Shown here: piece after piece, positions 17,179 through 24,193 of the stretch | Layout: every line of letters begins with the position of its first letter | Position numbering within the stretch: the first letter of the stretch is position 1 | Source: an uncultured Alcaligenaceae bacterium | Lineage (GTDB): Bacteria > Pseudomonadota > Gammaproteobacteria > Burkholderiales > Burkholderiaceae_B | Direction of reading: 5' to 3' | NCBI GenBank assembly: GCA_937952975.1 | Contig: CALFXX010000068.1 | Coordinates: forward strand, 1-33,228 | DNA length: 33,228 nt | Position numbers and translations under genes: made by a program | The notes under the pieces: generated by a model | The model's input: the letters and a program-made list of their open reading frames with translations, nothing else | The model's database searches: none | Told to the model about the DNA's origin: nothing

Positions 17179-18618
17179 ATGACGGCCAATGAAGTAGGTA
17201 CGGCAGGCACAGGGCTGAACACTGAGTTTTCAGATGGGTTGATTGCCTTTTGTCGAGCATTTCGCGCACAAAGACTTTCAGACGAAGCGGTGCGACGTTC
17301 AACCGATGCCATTACCGATACTTTAGCGTGTATAGCACTAGGCGCTAGCCAAGCGCTCGAGCCTAAGTTGCGCCAGGCTTTGTTTTCGACACAGCCGCTG
17401 ATGCAAGTGTTGAAACAATTTGCTCCTGAGGCGTTGCGAAGCAGTTCGACGGATGCGCAGGGCTCGGCGGCGCTCTATCTTGGTACCCTGGCTCACGCAG
17501 CGGATTTCGACGACATCAGTCACCCCGCCTATTGCCATGCCACGGCGCTGTTATTGCCGGCGCTATTCATTCGTGGAGCTGTCTTGGGTGTGAGTGGCGA
17601 AGAACTGATACGTGCACATATCGTTGGTATCGAAACCCTTGGTCAACTCGGGCGTCGGCTTAATACTGGGCACTATGAGCGTGGTTGGCACACCACAGGC
17701 ACCTTTGGCGCGATCGGTGCAACTGCAGCGTTAGCATTTCTTGAAAACTTCACAGACGAACAGATGCGCGGTGCGCTTGGCGTGAGCGCATCGCTTGCAA
17801 GCGGTGTGCGGCAAAATTTTGGCACGATGACCAAGCCACTACACGCTGGTTTAGCCGCACGTTCGGCGATTCTAGCGACTCGTTTGGCTGAGCAGGATTT
17901 CACTTGTGCGCCTGATGCGATCGAAGGTAAGTTTGGTTTCATGAATGTCTTTGGCGGCAAAGCCCCAGCGAGTTATGCCAAAGCTTGGGGTCAGCCGTTA
18001 GAAATTTTGACTGAAACAGGTATTGGTTTAAAAGCTTACCCTTGTTGTGCGGCCACGCATCCAGCGATTGATGCTACGCGTGCATTACGTGAACAACTCA
18101 GTGGTACTTCTATTGAAGACATCGAATCGATGCGTGTAGGCGCCTCACGCTTTGCCATGCAGCCCTTGATTTACGACATCCCGACCACAGGCTTGGAGGG
18201 TAAGTTCAGTATGCGCTATTGCATCGCCTCGGCGATGATAGATGGCGTGGTCAAGATCGGTACCTTTGAGGCTAGGCAGATCCAGCGGCCAGAGATCGAA
18301 CGCTTAATGAAAAAAATCACCGTCGAAATTGATCCGCTGGTGGCAGATGATCACGAGTTTGCCGCAATCGTTGATTTGAACTTAAAGTCTGGTCGCAAAG
18401 AATCGATACGCATCGATGTCGCGAGTGGTAAGCCAGGCAACTGGCTGAGCCATGCATTACTAAAAGAAAAGTTTTTTGATTGCCTAGGTGCTGAACGCGT
18501 CAAGAGCGAAACCGGCATGGCATTGTTTGAAACCGCGCAGCAGTTGGTGGCTCAGCTTTCGATCGAGTCTATGTATCGGGGTTTAGTCAGTACCTTAGGT
18601 GAGACGTCTTTGGATTAA
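17179..18618 (+). CDS. MmgE/PrpD family protein (2-methylcitrate dehydratase/aconitate decarboxylase-like)
   Basis: The protein has 479 residues, the usual length for MmgE/PrpD. Landmarks are the helical-domain motif AHAADFDDISHPAYCHAT (about 95-115), WHTTGTFGAIGATAALA (about 170), FGTMTKPLHAGLAARSA (about 215) and KAYPCCAATHPAID in the second domain. Members include 2-methylcitrate dehydratase, cis-aconitate decarboxylase and iminodisuccinate epimerase, so the likely chemistry is dehydration, decarboxylation or epimerisation of a polycarboxylate. AGGGA at 17166 serves as ribosome site. It begins a four-gene plus-strand run with a Bug protein, DUF4387 and an AtuA-like protein. It is not next to prpB/prpC, so a methylcitrate-cycle role is not implied. 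Confidence 0.9.
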   Translation: MTANEVGTAGTGLNTEFSDGLIAFCRAFRAQRLSDEAVRRSTDAITDTLACIALGASQALEPKLRQALFSTQPLMQVLKQFAPEALRSSSTDAQGSAALYLGTLAHAADFDDISHPAYCHATALLLPALFIRGAVLGVSGEELIRAHIVGIETLGQLGRRLNTGHYERGWHTTGTFGAIGATAALAFLENFTDEQMRGALGVSASLASGVRQNFGTMTKPLHAGLAARSAILATRLAEQDFTCAPDAIEGKFGFMNVFGGKAPASYAKAWGQPLEILTETGIGLKAYPCCAATHPAIDATRALREQLSGTSIEDIESMRVGASRFAMQPLIYDIPTTGLEGKFSMRYCIASAMIDGVVKIGTFEARQIQRPEIERLMKKITVEIDPLVADDHEFAAIVDLNLKSGRKESIRIDVASGKPGNWLSHALLKEKFFDCLGAERVKSETGMALFETAQQLVAQLSIESMYRGLVSTLGETSLD

Positions 18619-18674
18619 GACTCATCAGGTAGTGTTTAGTGCTTCACAAATAGCGGTGATGAATCGAGAATAGA

Positions 18675-19655
18675 ATGAAAATATTCATGCATGCATTGAA
18701 GTTGGTGCTGGGATTACTGATGCTTGGTACGACAGTCGTGCAGGCGGCCTATCCAGAAAAGCCTATTCGGATAGTGGTGCCTTTTCCGGTTGGTACGGGT
18801 GCAGATATTGCCGCACGTAGATTAGCAGAGGGTTTGTCGCAAGAACTAAAGCAATCAATCATTGTCGATAACCGTAGTGGTGCCGGAGGCGCGTTAGGAA
18901 GTACTTTTGTTGCTAAGGCAGCACCGGATGGTTACACCTTGCTTGCCGGAACCTTAAATACCCATGCGATGAATCAGGCTCTGTATCCTGATCTGCCTTA
19001 CGATCCTGTGCGTGATTTTGAGCCGATCACTCGAATCACCGCATTTCCAAATGCGCTGGTGGTGCCGGTATCGTTAAAAGTCAACACGCTGGCAGAGTTG
19101 ATTGCCTTGGCAAAAAGTCGCGAGACCACACCTCTGAATTATGGCTCCGGCGGCAGTGGAACAAGCGCTCATCTATCTGCAGTGTTACTTGCACAAACGG
19201 CCGGCATCAAGCTGCAGCATATTCCCTATAAAGGCACATCGCAGGTGATGGTGGATTTGTTGGCAGGGCGCGTTGATATGATTTTTGGCAATATTCCAGT
19301 AGTGTTGCCTCACGTCAAAGAGGGGCAGCTTAAAGCGCTGGCAGTCACCGCGGAAGAACGTTCGGCACAGATGCCTGATGTGCCCACCGTTGTTGAGTTG
19401 GGCATTAAGAATGCCGAAATTTCTGTTTGGATTGGTCTGTTTGCACCTAAAAATACGCCTGCCGATATTATTAGCCTACTCAATGCTACGAGCAGAAAAA
19501 TATTAGCAACGCCTTTGATGCAAGCGGCTTATCTGCAAGAGGGTGGTCAAGTACAGACTGATGTGAGTTCCGCAGCGTTTGCAGCGATCTTACAAAAGGA
19601 TATTGAACGCTGGAACCGTGTAGTCAAAGAGTCAGGTGCCTCAGCCAATAACTGA
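18675..19655 (+). CDS. TctC/Bug-family periplasmic solute-binding protein (3)
   Basis: This 326-residue protein has a signal peptide ending at VVQAA (about residue 25), followed by YPEKPIRIVVPFPVGTGAD, DNRSGAGGALG and PDGYTLLAG. The loop PFPVGTGAD replaces the common Gly-Gly pair seen in the other copies, which may reflect a different ligand. It lies between the PrpD-like gene (56 bases upstream) and the DUF4387-AtuA pair (77 bases downstream) on the same strand. It is therefore the best candidate for importing the substrate of that pathway. No TctA/TctB is nearby. Confidence 0.93.
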   Translation: MKIFMHALKLVLGLLMLGTTVVQAAYPEKPIRIVVPFPVGTGADIAARRLAEGLSQELKQSIIVDNRSGAGGALGSTFVAKAAPDGYTLLAGTLNTHAMNQALYPDLPYDPVRDFEPITRITAFPNALVVPVSLKVNTLAELIALAKSRETTPLNYGSGGSGTSAHLSAVLLAQTAGIKLQHIPYKGTSQVMVDLLAGRVDMIFGNIPVVLPHVKEGQLKALAVTAEERSAQMPDVPTVVELGIKNAEISVWIGLFAPKNTPADIISLLNATSRKILATPLMQAAYLQEGGQVQTDVSSAAFAAILQKDIERWNRVVKESGASANN

Positions 19656-19732
19656 GGGCGTTAATGTGCATCACCTAGGGTCGTGCAGTTAATCTCTACA
19701 TTCATTGAATATTACTTTAGCAAAAGGTCATT

Positions 19733-20038
19733 ATGTATTTGCAAGATATCGCCCGTGTGATTCGTAGTAAAAATGCAGGGCCACGCTGCACCACGTTAGA
19801 CATCATGTTTAATAGTGATGAAGACTACAACCGAGTTGTTGAGTCTAAGGTGATTAATCAGGATTTGATCGCCAAGCTGTATGACATGCCGGCGGATCAG
19901 GTCAATATTATTGAATACCCGATGTCGCGTGCACTCAAAATTGCTATCCCCAGAAAAATCACCGCGGGTGATCCAGGCGATCGGGATGTGTACGGCGCAC
20001 AACAACATGCGCGCTTGTTTAAGGTTGAAATCTTATGA
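19733..20038 (+). CDS. DUF4387 domain protein, AtuA partner
   Basis: The 101-residue protein matches DUF4387: LQDIARVIRSKNAGPRCTTL at the N-terminus, then FNSDEDYNRVVESKV, and a C-terminal RDVYGAQQHARLF. In many bacteria DUF4387 is either fused to the C-terminus of AtuA/DUF1446 proteins or encoded just beside them; here it is separate and placed before its partner. The stop overlaps the next start by four bases (ATGA), which implies coupled translation and probably a stable complex. It has no signal peptide or TM segment, so it should be cytoplasmic. Its biochemical function is unknown. Confidence 0.9.
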   Translation: MYLQDIARVIRSKNAGPRCTTLDIMFNSDEDYNRVVESKVINQDLIAKLYDMPADQVNIIEYPMSRALKIAIPRKITAGDPGDRDVYGAQQHARLFKVEIL

Positions 20039-21432
20039 GTGCAACCGGACGCATTCTAAAAGAGTTCGCCAGCCTCAAAGTACGCCGCCCGTTGAAATTG
20101 CTGGGCGCGTCAGGCCAGCTGGGCTATGGCATCCCGACGCCTGCCTTTAATGCGGGCTTGGAGCGTAAGCCTGATTTAATCGGCTGTGATATGGGTTCGA
20201 TTGATATTGGTCCTTATTATCTTGGTAGCGGCAATATGGCAACCGCACGCGAGTCGACCAAGCGGGATCTGCGTAAAGTGTTGATCGCGGCCCGCTTACA
20301 CGATATCCCGTTGGTGATCGGGTCAGCAGGCTCAGCGGGCGGTGCGCCGCACCTTGAACAGACGCTTGCGATTGTGCGTGAAATCGCAAAAGAGGAGGGC
20401 TTGCGTTTTCGCTTAGGTGTCATCGCAGGCGATATACCCAAAGACATCATCATCGATGCTATTCGTGCGAAAGGTGTAGTGGGCATCGACGGTATGCCTG
20501 CCTTAACCGAAGACGATGTCTTGGGTGCCGCGCAGATCGTCGGTCAAATGGGAATGAGTTCATTTGAGCAAGCGTTTAAGGCCGATATTGATGTGTTGAT
20601 TACGGGCCGAGCCTGCGATACGGCTATTTTTTCGACCTTGCCTGTCATGCTCGGCTTTCCGATTGGCTTGTCTGTACATTTAGCAAAGATCATTGAGTGC
20701 GCATCGTTGTGTTGTTTGCCAGGCGGACGTGATTCGATCTTGGCCACTTTAGATGACGAAGGGTTTGTACTTGAAAGCATGGCACCTCAGCGCCGTGCAA
20801 CGCCGACCTCGGTGGCGGCGCATAGTTTGTATGAACAGAATGACCCCTATGTCATCATCGAGCCTGAAGGACGAGCCGTCTTGCACGAAGCCAAGTACGA
20901 GCAAATCGACGATCGGCGCACACGGATTAGCGGTGCTCAGTGGCTTGAAGCCCCGCAGATTACGATCAAAATAGAAGGCTCAACGCGCGTCGGCGAACGT
21001 GCCATTTTGTTGTGCGGTGCAGCTGATCCAATCTTTATTAAAAATCACGAAGAGATTTTGCGCGATGTGACAAAAGTGGTTCGCGATTTAGTGTGTGAAG
21101 ATGCGCCTGAAGATTACACCTTGTTTTGGCGAGTGTTTGGCGTCAACGGTGTGACGGATCCCTTGCCTGATGCAGCGACACCCAGCGAAATTTGTATGAC
21201 GATTGAATGCATTGCGCCAACCACCGCGCGCGCCTCTGAAGTGGTGCGTACCATGAAGCAGTACCTTTTGCACTTTGGGTATGAGGGGCGTTTATCGACT
21301 GGCGGTAATCTGGCGTTTGCGTTTACACCGCCTGAGATTTCGGTGGGTACGGCTTATAAGTTCAGCGTCTATCACATCATGACGACCGAGCGTCTCAGTG
21401 AGTTATTTCAATTAAAAATAGAAGAGTTGTAG
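20035..21432 (+). CDS. AtuA-like protein (DUF1446, acyclic terpene utilisation family)
   Basis: This 465-residue cytoplasmic protein has the features of the AtuA/DUF1446 family: GASGQLGYGIP near the N-terminus, LIGCDMGSIDIGPYYLGSG (about 45-65), the Gly/Ala-rich GSAGSAGGAPHLEQTL (about 97-112), and DVLITGRACDTAIF (about 185). AtuA is required for citronellol/geraniol growth in Pseudomonas aeruginosa, but its reaction has not been defined, and many homologues sit in clusters unrelated to terpenes. No geranyl-CoA carboxylase genes lie here, so terpene use is not supported. The coupled DUF4387 gene and upstream PrpD and Bug genes suggest an enzyme acting on a carboxylic acid or its CoA ester. 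Confidence 0.88.
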   Translation: MSATGRILKEFASLKVRRPLKLLGASGQLGYGIPTPAFNAGLERKPDLIGCDMGSIDIGPYYLGSGNMATARESTKRDLRKVLIAARLHDIPLVIGSAGSAGGAPHLEQTLAIVREIAKEEGLRFRLGVIAGDIPKDIIIDAIRAKGVVGIDGMPALTEDDVLGAAQIVGQMGMSSFEQAFKADIDVLITGRACDTAIFSTLPVMLGFPIGLSVHLAKIIECASLCCLPGGRDSILATLDDEGFVLESMAPQRRATPTSVAAHSLYEQNDPYVIIEPEGRAVLHEAKYEQIDDRRTRISGAQWLEAPQITIKIEGSTRVGERAILLCGAADPIFIKNHEEILRDVTKVVRDLVCEDAPEDYTLFWRVFGVNGVTDPLPDAATPSEICMTIECIAPTTARASEVVRTMKQYLLHFGYEGRLSTGGNLAFAFTPPEISVGTAYKFSVYHIMTTERLSELFQLKIEEL

Positions 21433-21465
21433 GTGACGATGCTAGCGTTCAGCTGAAGGTCAATC

Positions 21466-21482
21466 TCTGTCATTCTGACAGA
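21466..21482. terminator. Short hairpin between convergent genes
   Basis: TCTGTCA-TTC-TGACAGA is a seven-base-pair hairpin with a three-base loop in the gap between the AtuA-like gene and the convergent lactonase gene. It has no T-tract; a weak terminator at best. Confidence 0.25.
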
Positions 21483-21518
21483 CAACCATGATGACAAACC
21501 TCAAGGTCCGTCTAGTTG

Positions 21519-22670
21519 TCAGGCATGAGCAAAGAAGCCTGTCCAAAACAGTTTATCTGACCCAACCTCAATGTCATATTTGTGCAAGAAGGCCAGCGTG
21601 CCGTCTTCTTTTATTCGAAACGTAGAGAGCCCACCGGGTACGTGTTGAATCGCGCCGTCAATTAAAGTATCGCGCGCAATCATGCAGCCGGCGATCAGTA
21701 TTGTGCCAGTGGGGTCAATCGAAAAAGTGCGCACATGGATGCCGCGCGTATCTTCGGTATGAATCAGAGTTGGTTCGCCCGTTTCAGCGTCAATCGAAAA
21801 GGTGCTGATCGTGTTTTCAGCGCCATTAAACACTTTCTGACCGTCGTGATCGATAGTCCCGTCTGCGCGATTAGACACATACACAAACTTACCATTTGGA
21901 TGCACATGGATCGCACCCACTAACTGGCGCGGCTTGAGTCGTTCTGGGTGTGCGAGCGTGGTCTTGCGCCACAACGGGCCCACAACCGTTTTGCCAAGTT
22001 CAAAAAAGGCGATTTGATTTTGACGCTCTATCGATAAGTACATCCAGGGTTTAGTAGGATGAAAATCAATATGCCGAGGGCCAAAGCCGTAGCCAGCCTC
22101 TGGAATGAGTTTTTGTCGATGGGTCAGAACACCTTGCATGTAATCAAAAATTTCAAGCGAGCCCGGCAGTTCAGAGGTGCCGTGCTCGGGGTCATTGCCG
22201 CGTACCGGTAAGACAACGCGCTGATTGTCAAGGGTGACCATGATTTGGTGTGCACAGGCACCGAGCTCAACACTGCTCTGCTTAAGCTCTTCGCCGACGA
22301 AACCATCTTTTTTGAGACGATGCACGCTGAAGGCACTCGGAGCGTTGTAAGCAATTAAAAGGTGCAGGGCGTTGCGATCAGTTGAAATATGAATTGGACG
22401 TGAGCGCAATATCGTTGGCTCGGTCAGCAGCTTAAGCGAGCCATCAACCTGAATCTGCAGCGTACAGATGAAGTTTTTTGTTCCGCTCTTGCCTGGCCCA
22501 CCATCACTGCACGCCACATACAGAAGGGCTTTTGTTGGATGCTTGACGCAATATTGAACATCGCTTGGCAAAACGATATCTGAGAGAGGCGTTAGCCTGC
22601 CATTCAAAGCGCCGATCCGGTATTGCGTCAGCGTTGCGCCAAGTGCGCTATATAAACAGGTCGTTGTCAT
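21519..22670 (-). CDS. Lactonase family protein, seven-bladed beta-propeller (YbhE/Pgl-like)
   Basis: The 383-residue protein resembles the 6-phosphogluconolactonase (YbhE)/muconate cycloisomerase-like propeller family. Repeated blades are visible, for example VKHPTKALLYVACSD, GFGPRHIDFHPTKPWMYLSIE and GAIHVHPNGKFVYVSNRADG. The PRHIDFHP and HVHPNGKFVYVSNR motifs are diagnostic of this family. Members hydrolyse sugar lactones, though many are uncharacterised. There is no signal peptide, so it is probably cytoplasmic. A strong terminator hairpin at 22734-22762 separates it from the hydratase operon upstream, so it is likely transcribed on its own. Confidence 0.88.
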   Translation of the reverse strand: MTTTCLYSALGATLTQYRIGALNGRLTPLSDIVLPSDVQYCVKHPTKALLYVACSDGGPGKSGTKNFICTLQIQVDGSLKLLTEPTILRSRPIHISTDRNALHLLIAYNAPSAFSVHRLKKDGFVGEELKQSSVELGACAHQIMVTLDNQRVVLPVRGNDPEHGTSELPGSLEIFDYMQGVLTHRQKLIPEAGYGFGPRHIDFHPTKPWMYLSIERQNQIAFFELGKTVVGPLWRKTTLAHPERLKPRQLVGAIHVHPNGKFVYVSNRADGTIDHDGQKVFNGAENTISTFSIDAETGEPTLIHTEDTRGIHVRTFSIDPTGTILIAGCMIARDTLIDGAIQHVPGGLSTFRIKEDGTLAFLHKYDIEVGSDKLFWTGFFAHA

Positions 22671-22733
22671 GTCGGTGCATCGAAAAGTACAAGCTGACTA
22701 ACTATTTAAGCACAATCTGTTGAGTTCAAAGCA

Positions 22734-22762
22734 AACGGCTCGCTACGAGTGAGCGAGCCGTT
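22734..22762 (-). terminator. Rho-independent-like terminator of the nitrile hydratase-type operon
   Basis: An 11-base-pair perfect stem (AACGGCTCGCT / AGCGAGCCGTT) with a seven-base loop starts 18 bases past the alpha-subunit stop. On the minus strand it runs into a T-rich stretch (TTTGCTTTG). It would end the operon before the lactonase gene. Confidence 0.65.
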
Positions 22763-22779
22763 GTTTGAAGCACCTTTTG

Positions 22780-23466
22780 TTAAGGCTGTAATGCCAGCGA
22801 GGTTCCAATCATAGAGTCGCGCGTGACTAAGTCGGCCAACTGAGCCTCGCTCATCCCTTGAGTACCCTCGGGCCGATTGGGGAGCACTAAAAACCGAAGA
22901 TCAGCCGTGCTATCTGACACTCGAACTTCAACGCTATCAGGTATATCGGTGCCAAACTCAGCGAGGACTTTGCGAGGTTCAACGACGACGCGCGAGCGGT
23001 AGTCGATCGACTTATACCAAGCGGGTGGGATACCCAGCAGCATGCGCGGATAGCACGAGCAAAGTGTACAGACCACAACGTTATGCACGGTCGGTGTGTT
23101 TTCAAGCACGACCAGATCGAGTGGTGTGATGATGTCGAGTTCAAAATGCTCGTTAATGGTCTTAAGAGGCTCTGCAAGCAATTGCTTTTTGAACGCAGGA
23201 TCTACCCAGGCTTTTGCAACGATTTTCCCGCCGATTGCCGGTGTGAGGCTATCTTGCTTATCGATCTGTGCGTGTAACTCAGCAGCTGTGATAATGCCTT
23301 TTTCATCTAACAGTTCACGAATGGCTGTTTGTAGCAAGACCTCGTAGCGGTCATAGCCATCGTCATCATCAGGCGCCGGTGGGCTGTGAGGATGCGCGTG
23401 ACCATGCGAATGATCGTGGTCATGATCGTGGTCATGATCGTGATGGTGTCCGTGATTTGAACTCAT
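22780..23466 (-). CDS. Nitrile hydratase alpha / thiocyanate hydrolase gamma-type subunit with His-rich N-terminus
   Basis: This is the metal-bearing subunit. ATG 23466 is chosen because it overlaps the stop of the preceding subunit (ATGA); it gives 228 residues. The claw motif VCTLCSCYPR supplies C133, C136 and C138, two of which are oxidised in mature enzymes. Thr in the second position of the claw is the cobalt-type signature. PPAWYKSIDYRSRVVVEPRK follows, as in known enzymes. R141 stands where nitrile hydratases usually have Trp (CYPW). Residues 5-27 contain 13 His alternating with Asp and Gly, a metal-binding tail not usual in this family. The split beta partner upstream points to thiocyanate hydrolase-like architecture; nitrile or thiocyanate as substrate is open. 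Confidence 0.93.
   Translation of the reverse strand: MSSNHGHHHDHDHDHDHDHSHGHAHPHSPPAPDDDDGYDRYEVLLQTAIRELLDEKGIITAAELHAQIDKQDSLTPAIGGKIVAKAWVDPAFKKQLLAEPLKTINEHFELDIITPLDLVVLENTPTVHNVVVCTLCSCYPRMLLGIPPAWYKSIDYRSRVVVEPRKVLAEFGTDIPDSVEVRVSDSTADLRFLVLPNRPEGTQGMSEAQLADLVTRDSMIGTSLALQP
23410..23445. repeat. 12-bp tandem repeat encoding His-Asp tail
   Basis: The plus strand reads ATGATCGTGGTC twice (23410-23421, 23422-23433), then a third partial copy ATGATCGTG. On the coding strand it specifies the Asp-His alternation of the alpha-subunit tail. In-frame copy change would lengthen or shorten the tail by four residues. Confidence 0.85.
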
Positions 23467-23783
23467 GCTTTTTCTCCGGCGAGCGATTCGATCCAATGAT
23501 CGTAGATATCGGCGACAACAGTGTCTTTGGGGCTACCCGTATAGTTGGGCCATACGTCAGCCTGTTTAAAGCGTACGCGATAGAGCACGCGCATTGGTAG
23601 ACCGGGCTTATGAAAGGCCAGTAATGAGGGGTCGCGGTAGACACCCATCACGTCGGTGATTTCACCTTTGATCCCGCGCAAATAAAAGGGTGTTCGGCAA
23701 TGGGGTTCAGGGTTGTGCTTACGTACGCGTACGGGTGCACCAACGGGTAGAGCCTGGCCTGGGCGGGGAGCAAGAGCGGTCAT
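23463..23783 (-). CDS. Nitrile hydratase beta subunit, C-terminal (SH3-like) half as separate gene
   Basis: This 106-residue protein corresponds to the C-terminal SH3-like barrel of the nitrile hydratase beta subunit, and to the ScnA-type subunit of thiocyanate hydrolase. Diagnostic segments are GAPVRVRKHNPEPHCRTPFY, LRGIKGEITDVMGVYRDP, and LYRVRFKQADVWP, which holds the Arg that normally contacts the oxidised cysteines. Both ends overlap neighbouring genes by four bases: its start overlaps the N-half gene stop and its stop overlaps the alpha start. The three should be made in equal amounts. It is too short to be a whole beta subunit (usually over 200 residues), and no frameshift explains the split because both halves have proper starts and stops. 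Confidence 0.92.
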   Translation of the reverse strand: MTALAPRPGQALPVGAPVRVRKHNPEPHCRTPFYLRGIKGEITDVMGVYRDPSLLAFHKPGLPMRVLYRVRFKQADVWPNYTGSPKDTVVADIYDHWIESLAGEKA

Positions 23784-24103
23784 GCAGCCACCTTTTTATG
23801 CTTTTCACGCAACAGTTCGACACGAGCTTCGATTTCTTCGCGGCTCAGTACTTGCTGCTCAATCACAAGATCGCGCACAGCGCGTATCCATTTATCGTAA
23901 TAGCCAAGGTTGCGATAGTCTTCGTCGGTGTTCGACTCAATGGCACGGCGCATCGCATCGACTGTAAAGGCCTCAAGCTTAGGGCCTGACAGAATTCTCA
24001 AGAGTGCATCGACGCGTTTTTCGTGCAAAGTGCTGGGGTGTTCATCTTGGCATACTGGCCCGGCGGGTAAACCGCCGATATCGTTGACTTTACGTTCTGT
24101 CAT
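23780..24103 (-). CDS. Nitrile hydratase beta subunit, N-terminal half as separate gene (ScnB-like)
   Basis: This 107-residue helical protein matches the N-terminal half of the nitrile hydratase beta subunit: VNDIGGLPAGPV at the start (compare the usual G-I-H-D-x-G-G), and DYRNLGYYDKWIRAVRDLVI (about 68-88) for the YYxxW helix, then LSREEIEARVELL. It also resembles the small accessory proteins homologous to this half, so annotation as an accessory protein is an alternative. Because the C-terminal half is encoded next with a four-base overlap, a structural subunit is more likely. The gene order N-half, C-half, alpha equals scnB-scnA-scnC of Thiobacillus thioparus as I recall it. It starts 90 bases after the Bug gene. 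Confidence 0.88.
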   Translation of the reverse strand: MTERKVNDIGGLPAGPVCQDEHPSTLHEKRVDALLRILSGPKLEAFTVDAMRRAIESNTDEDYRNLGYYDKWIRAVRDLVIEQQVLSREEIEARVELLREKHKKVAA

Positions 24104-24193
24104 GAAAGATCTCGATCTGTAATAGACTTAAAATTGAATGTGCAATGACTCTAAGCGTAACGCGATACGGTTGAACGCGCTAGCGCAGGGGCT

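Noticed and set aside
17179..18618. Methylcitrate-cycle prpD
   Set aside because: No prpB, prpC or acn partner genes; the MmgE/PrpD family covers several other reactions.
20035..21432. Acyclic terpene (citronellol/geraniol) degradation locus
   Set aside because: AtuA-like protein is present, but the geranyl-CoA carboxylase and other atu genes are absent.
23401..23460. Repetitive block resembling a CRISPR or VNTR locus
   Set aside because: The repeats are 12 bases, contiguous, without spacers, and inside a coding frame specifying the His-rich tail.
23463..24103. Split beta subunit as a frameshift or sequencing error
   Set aside because: Each half has its own start and stop with exact ATGA overlaps, and the same split is known in thiocyanate hydrolase.
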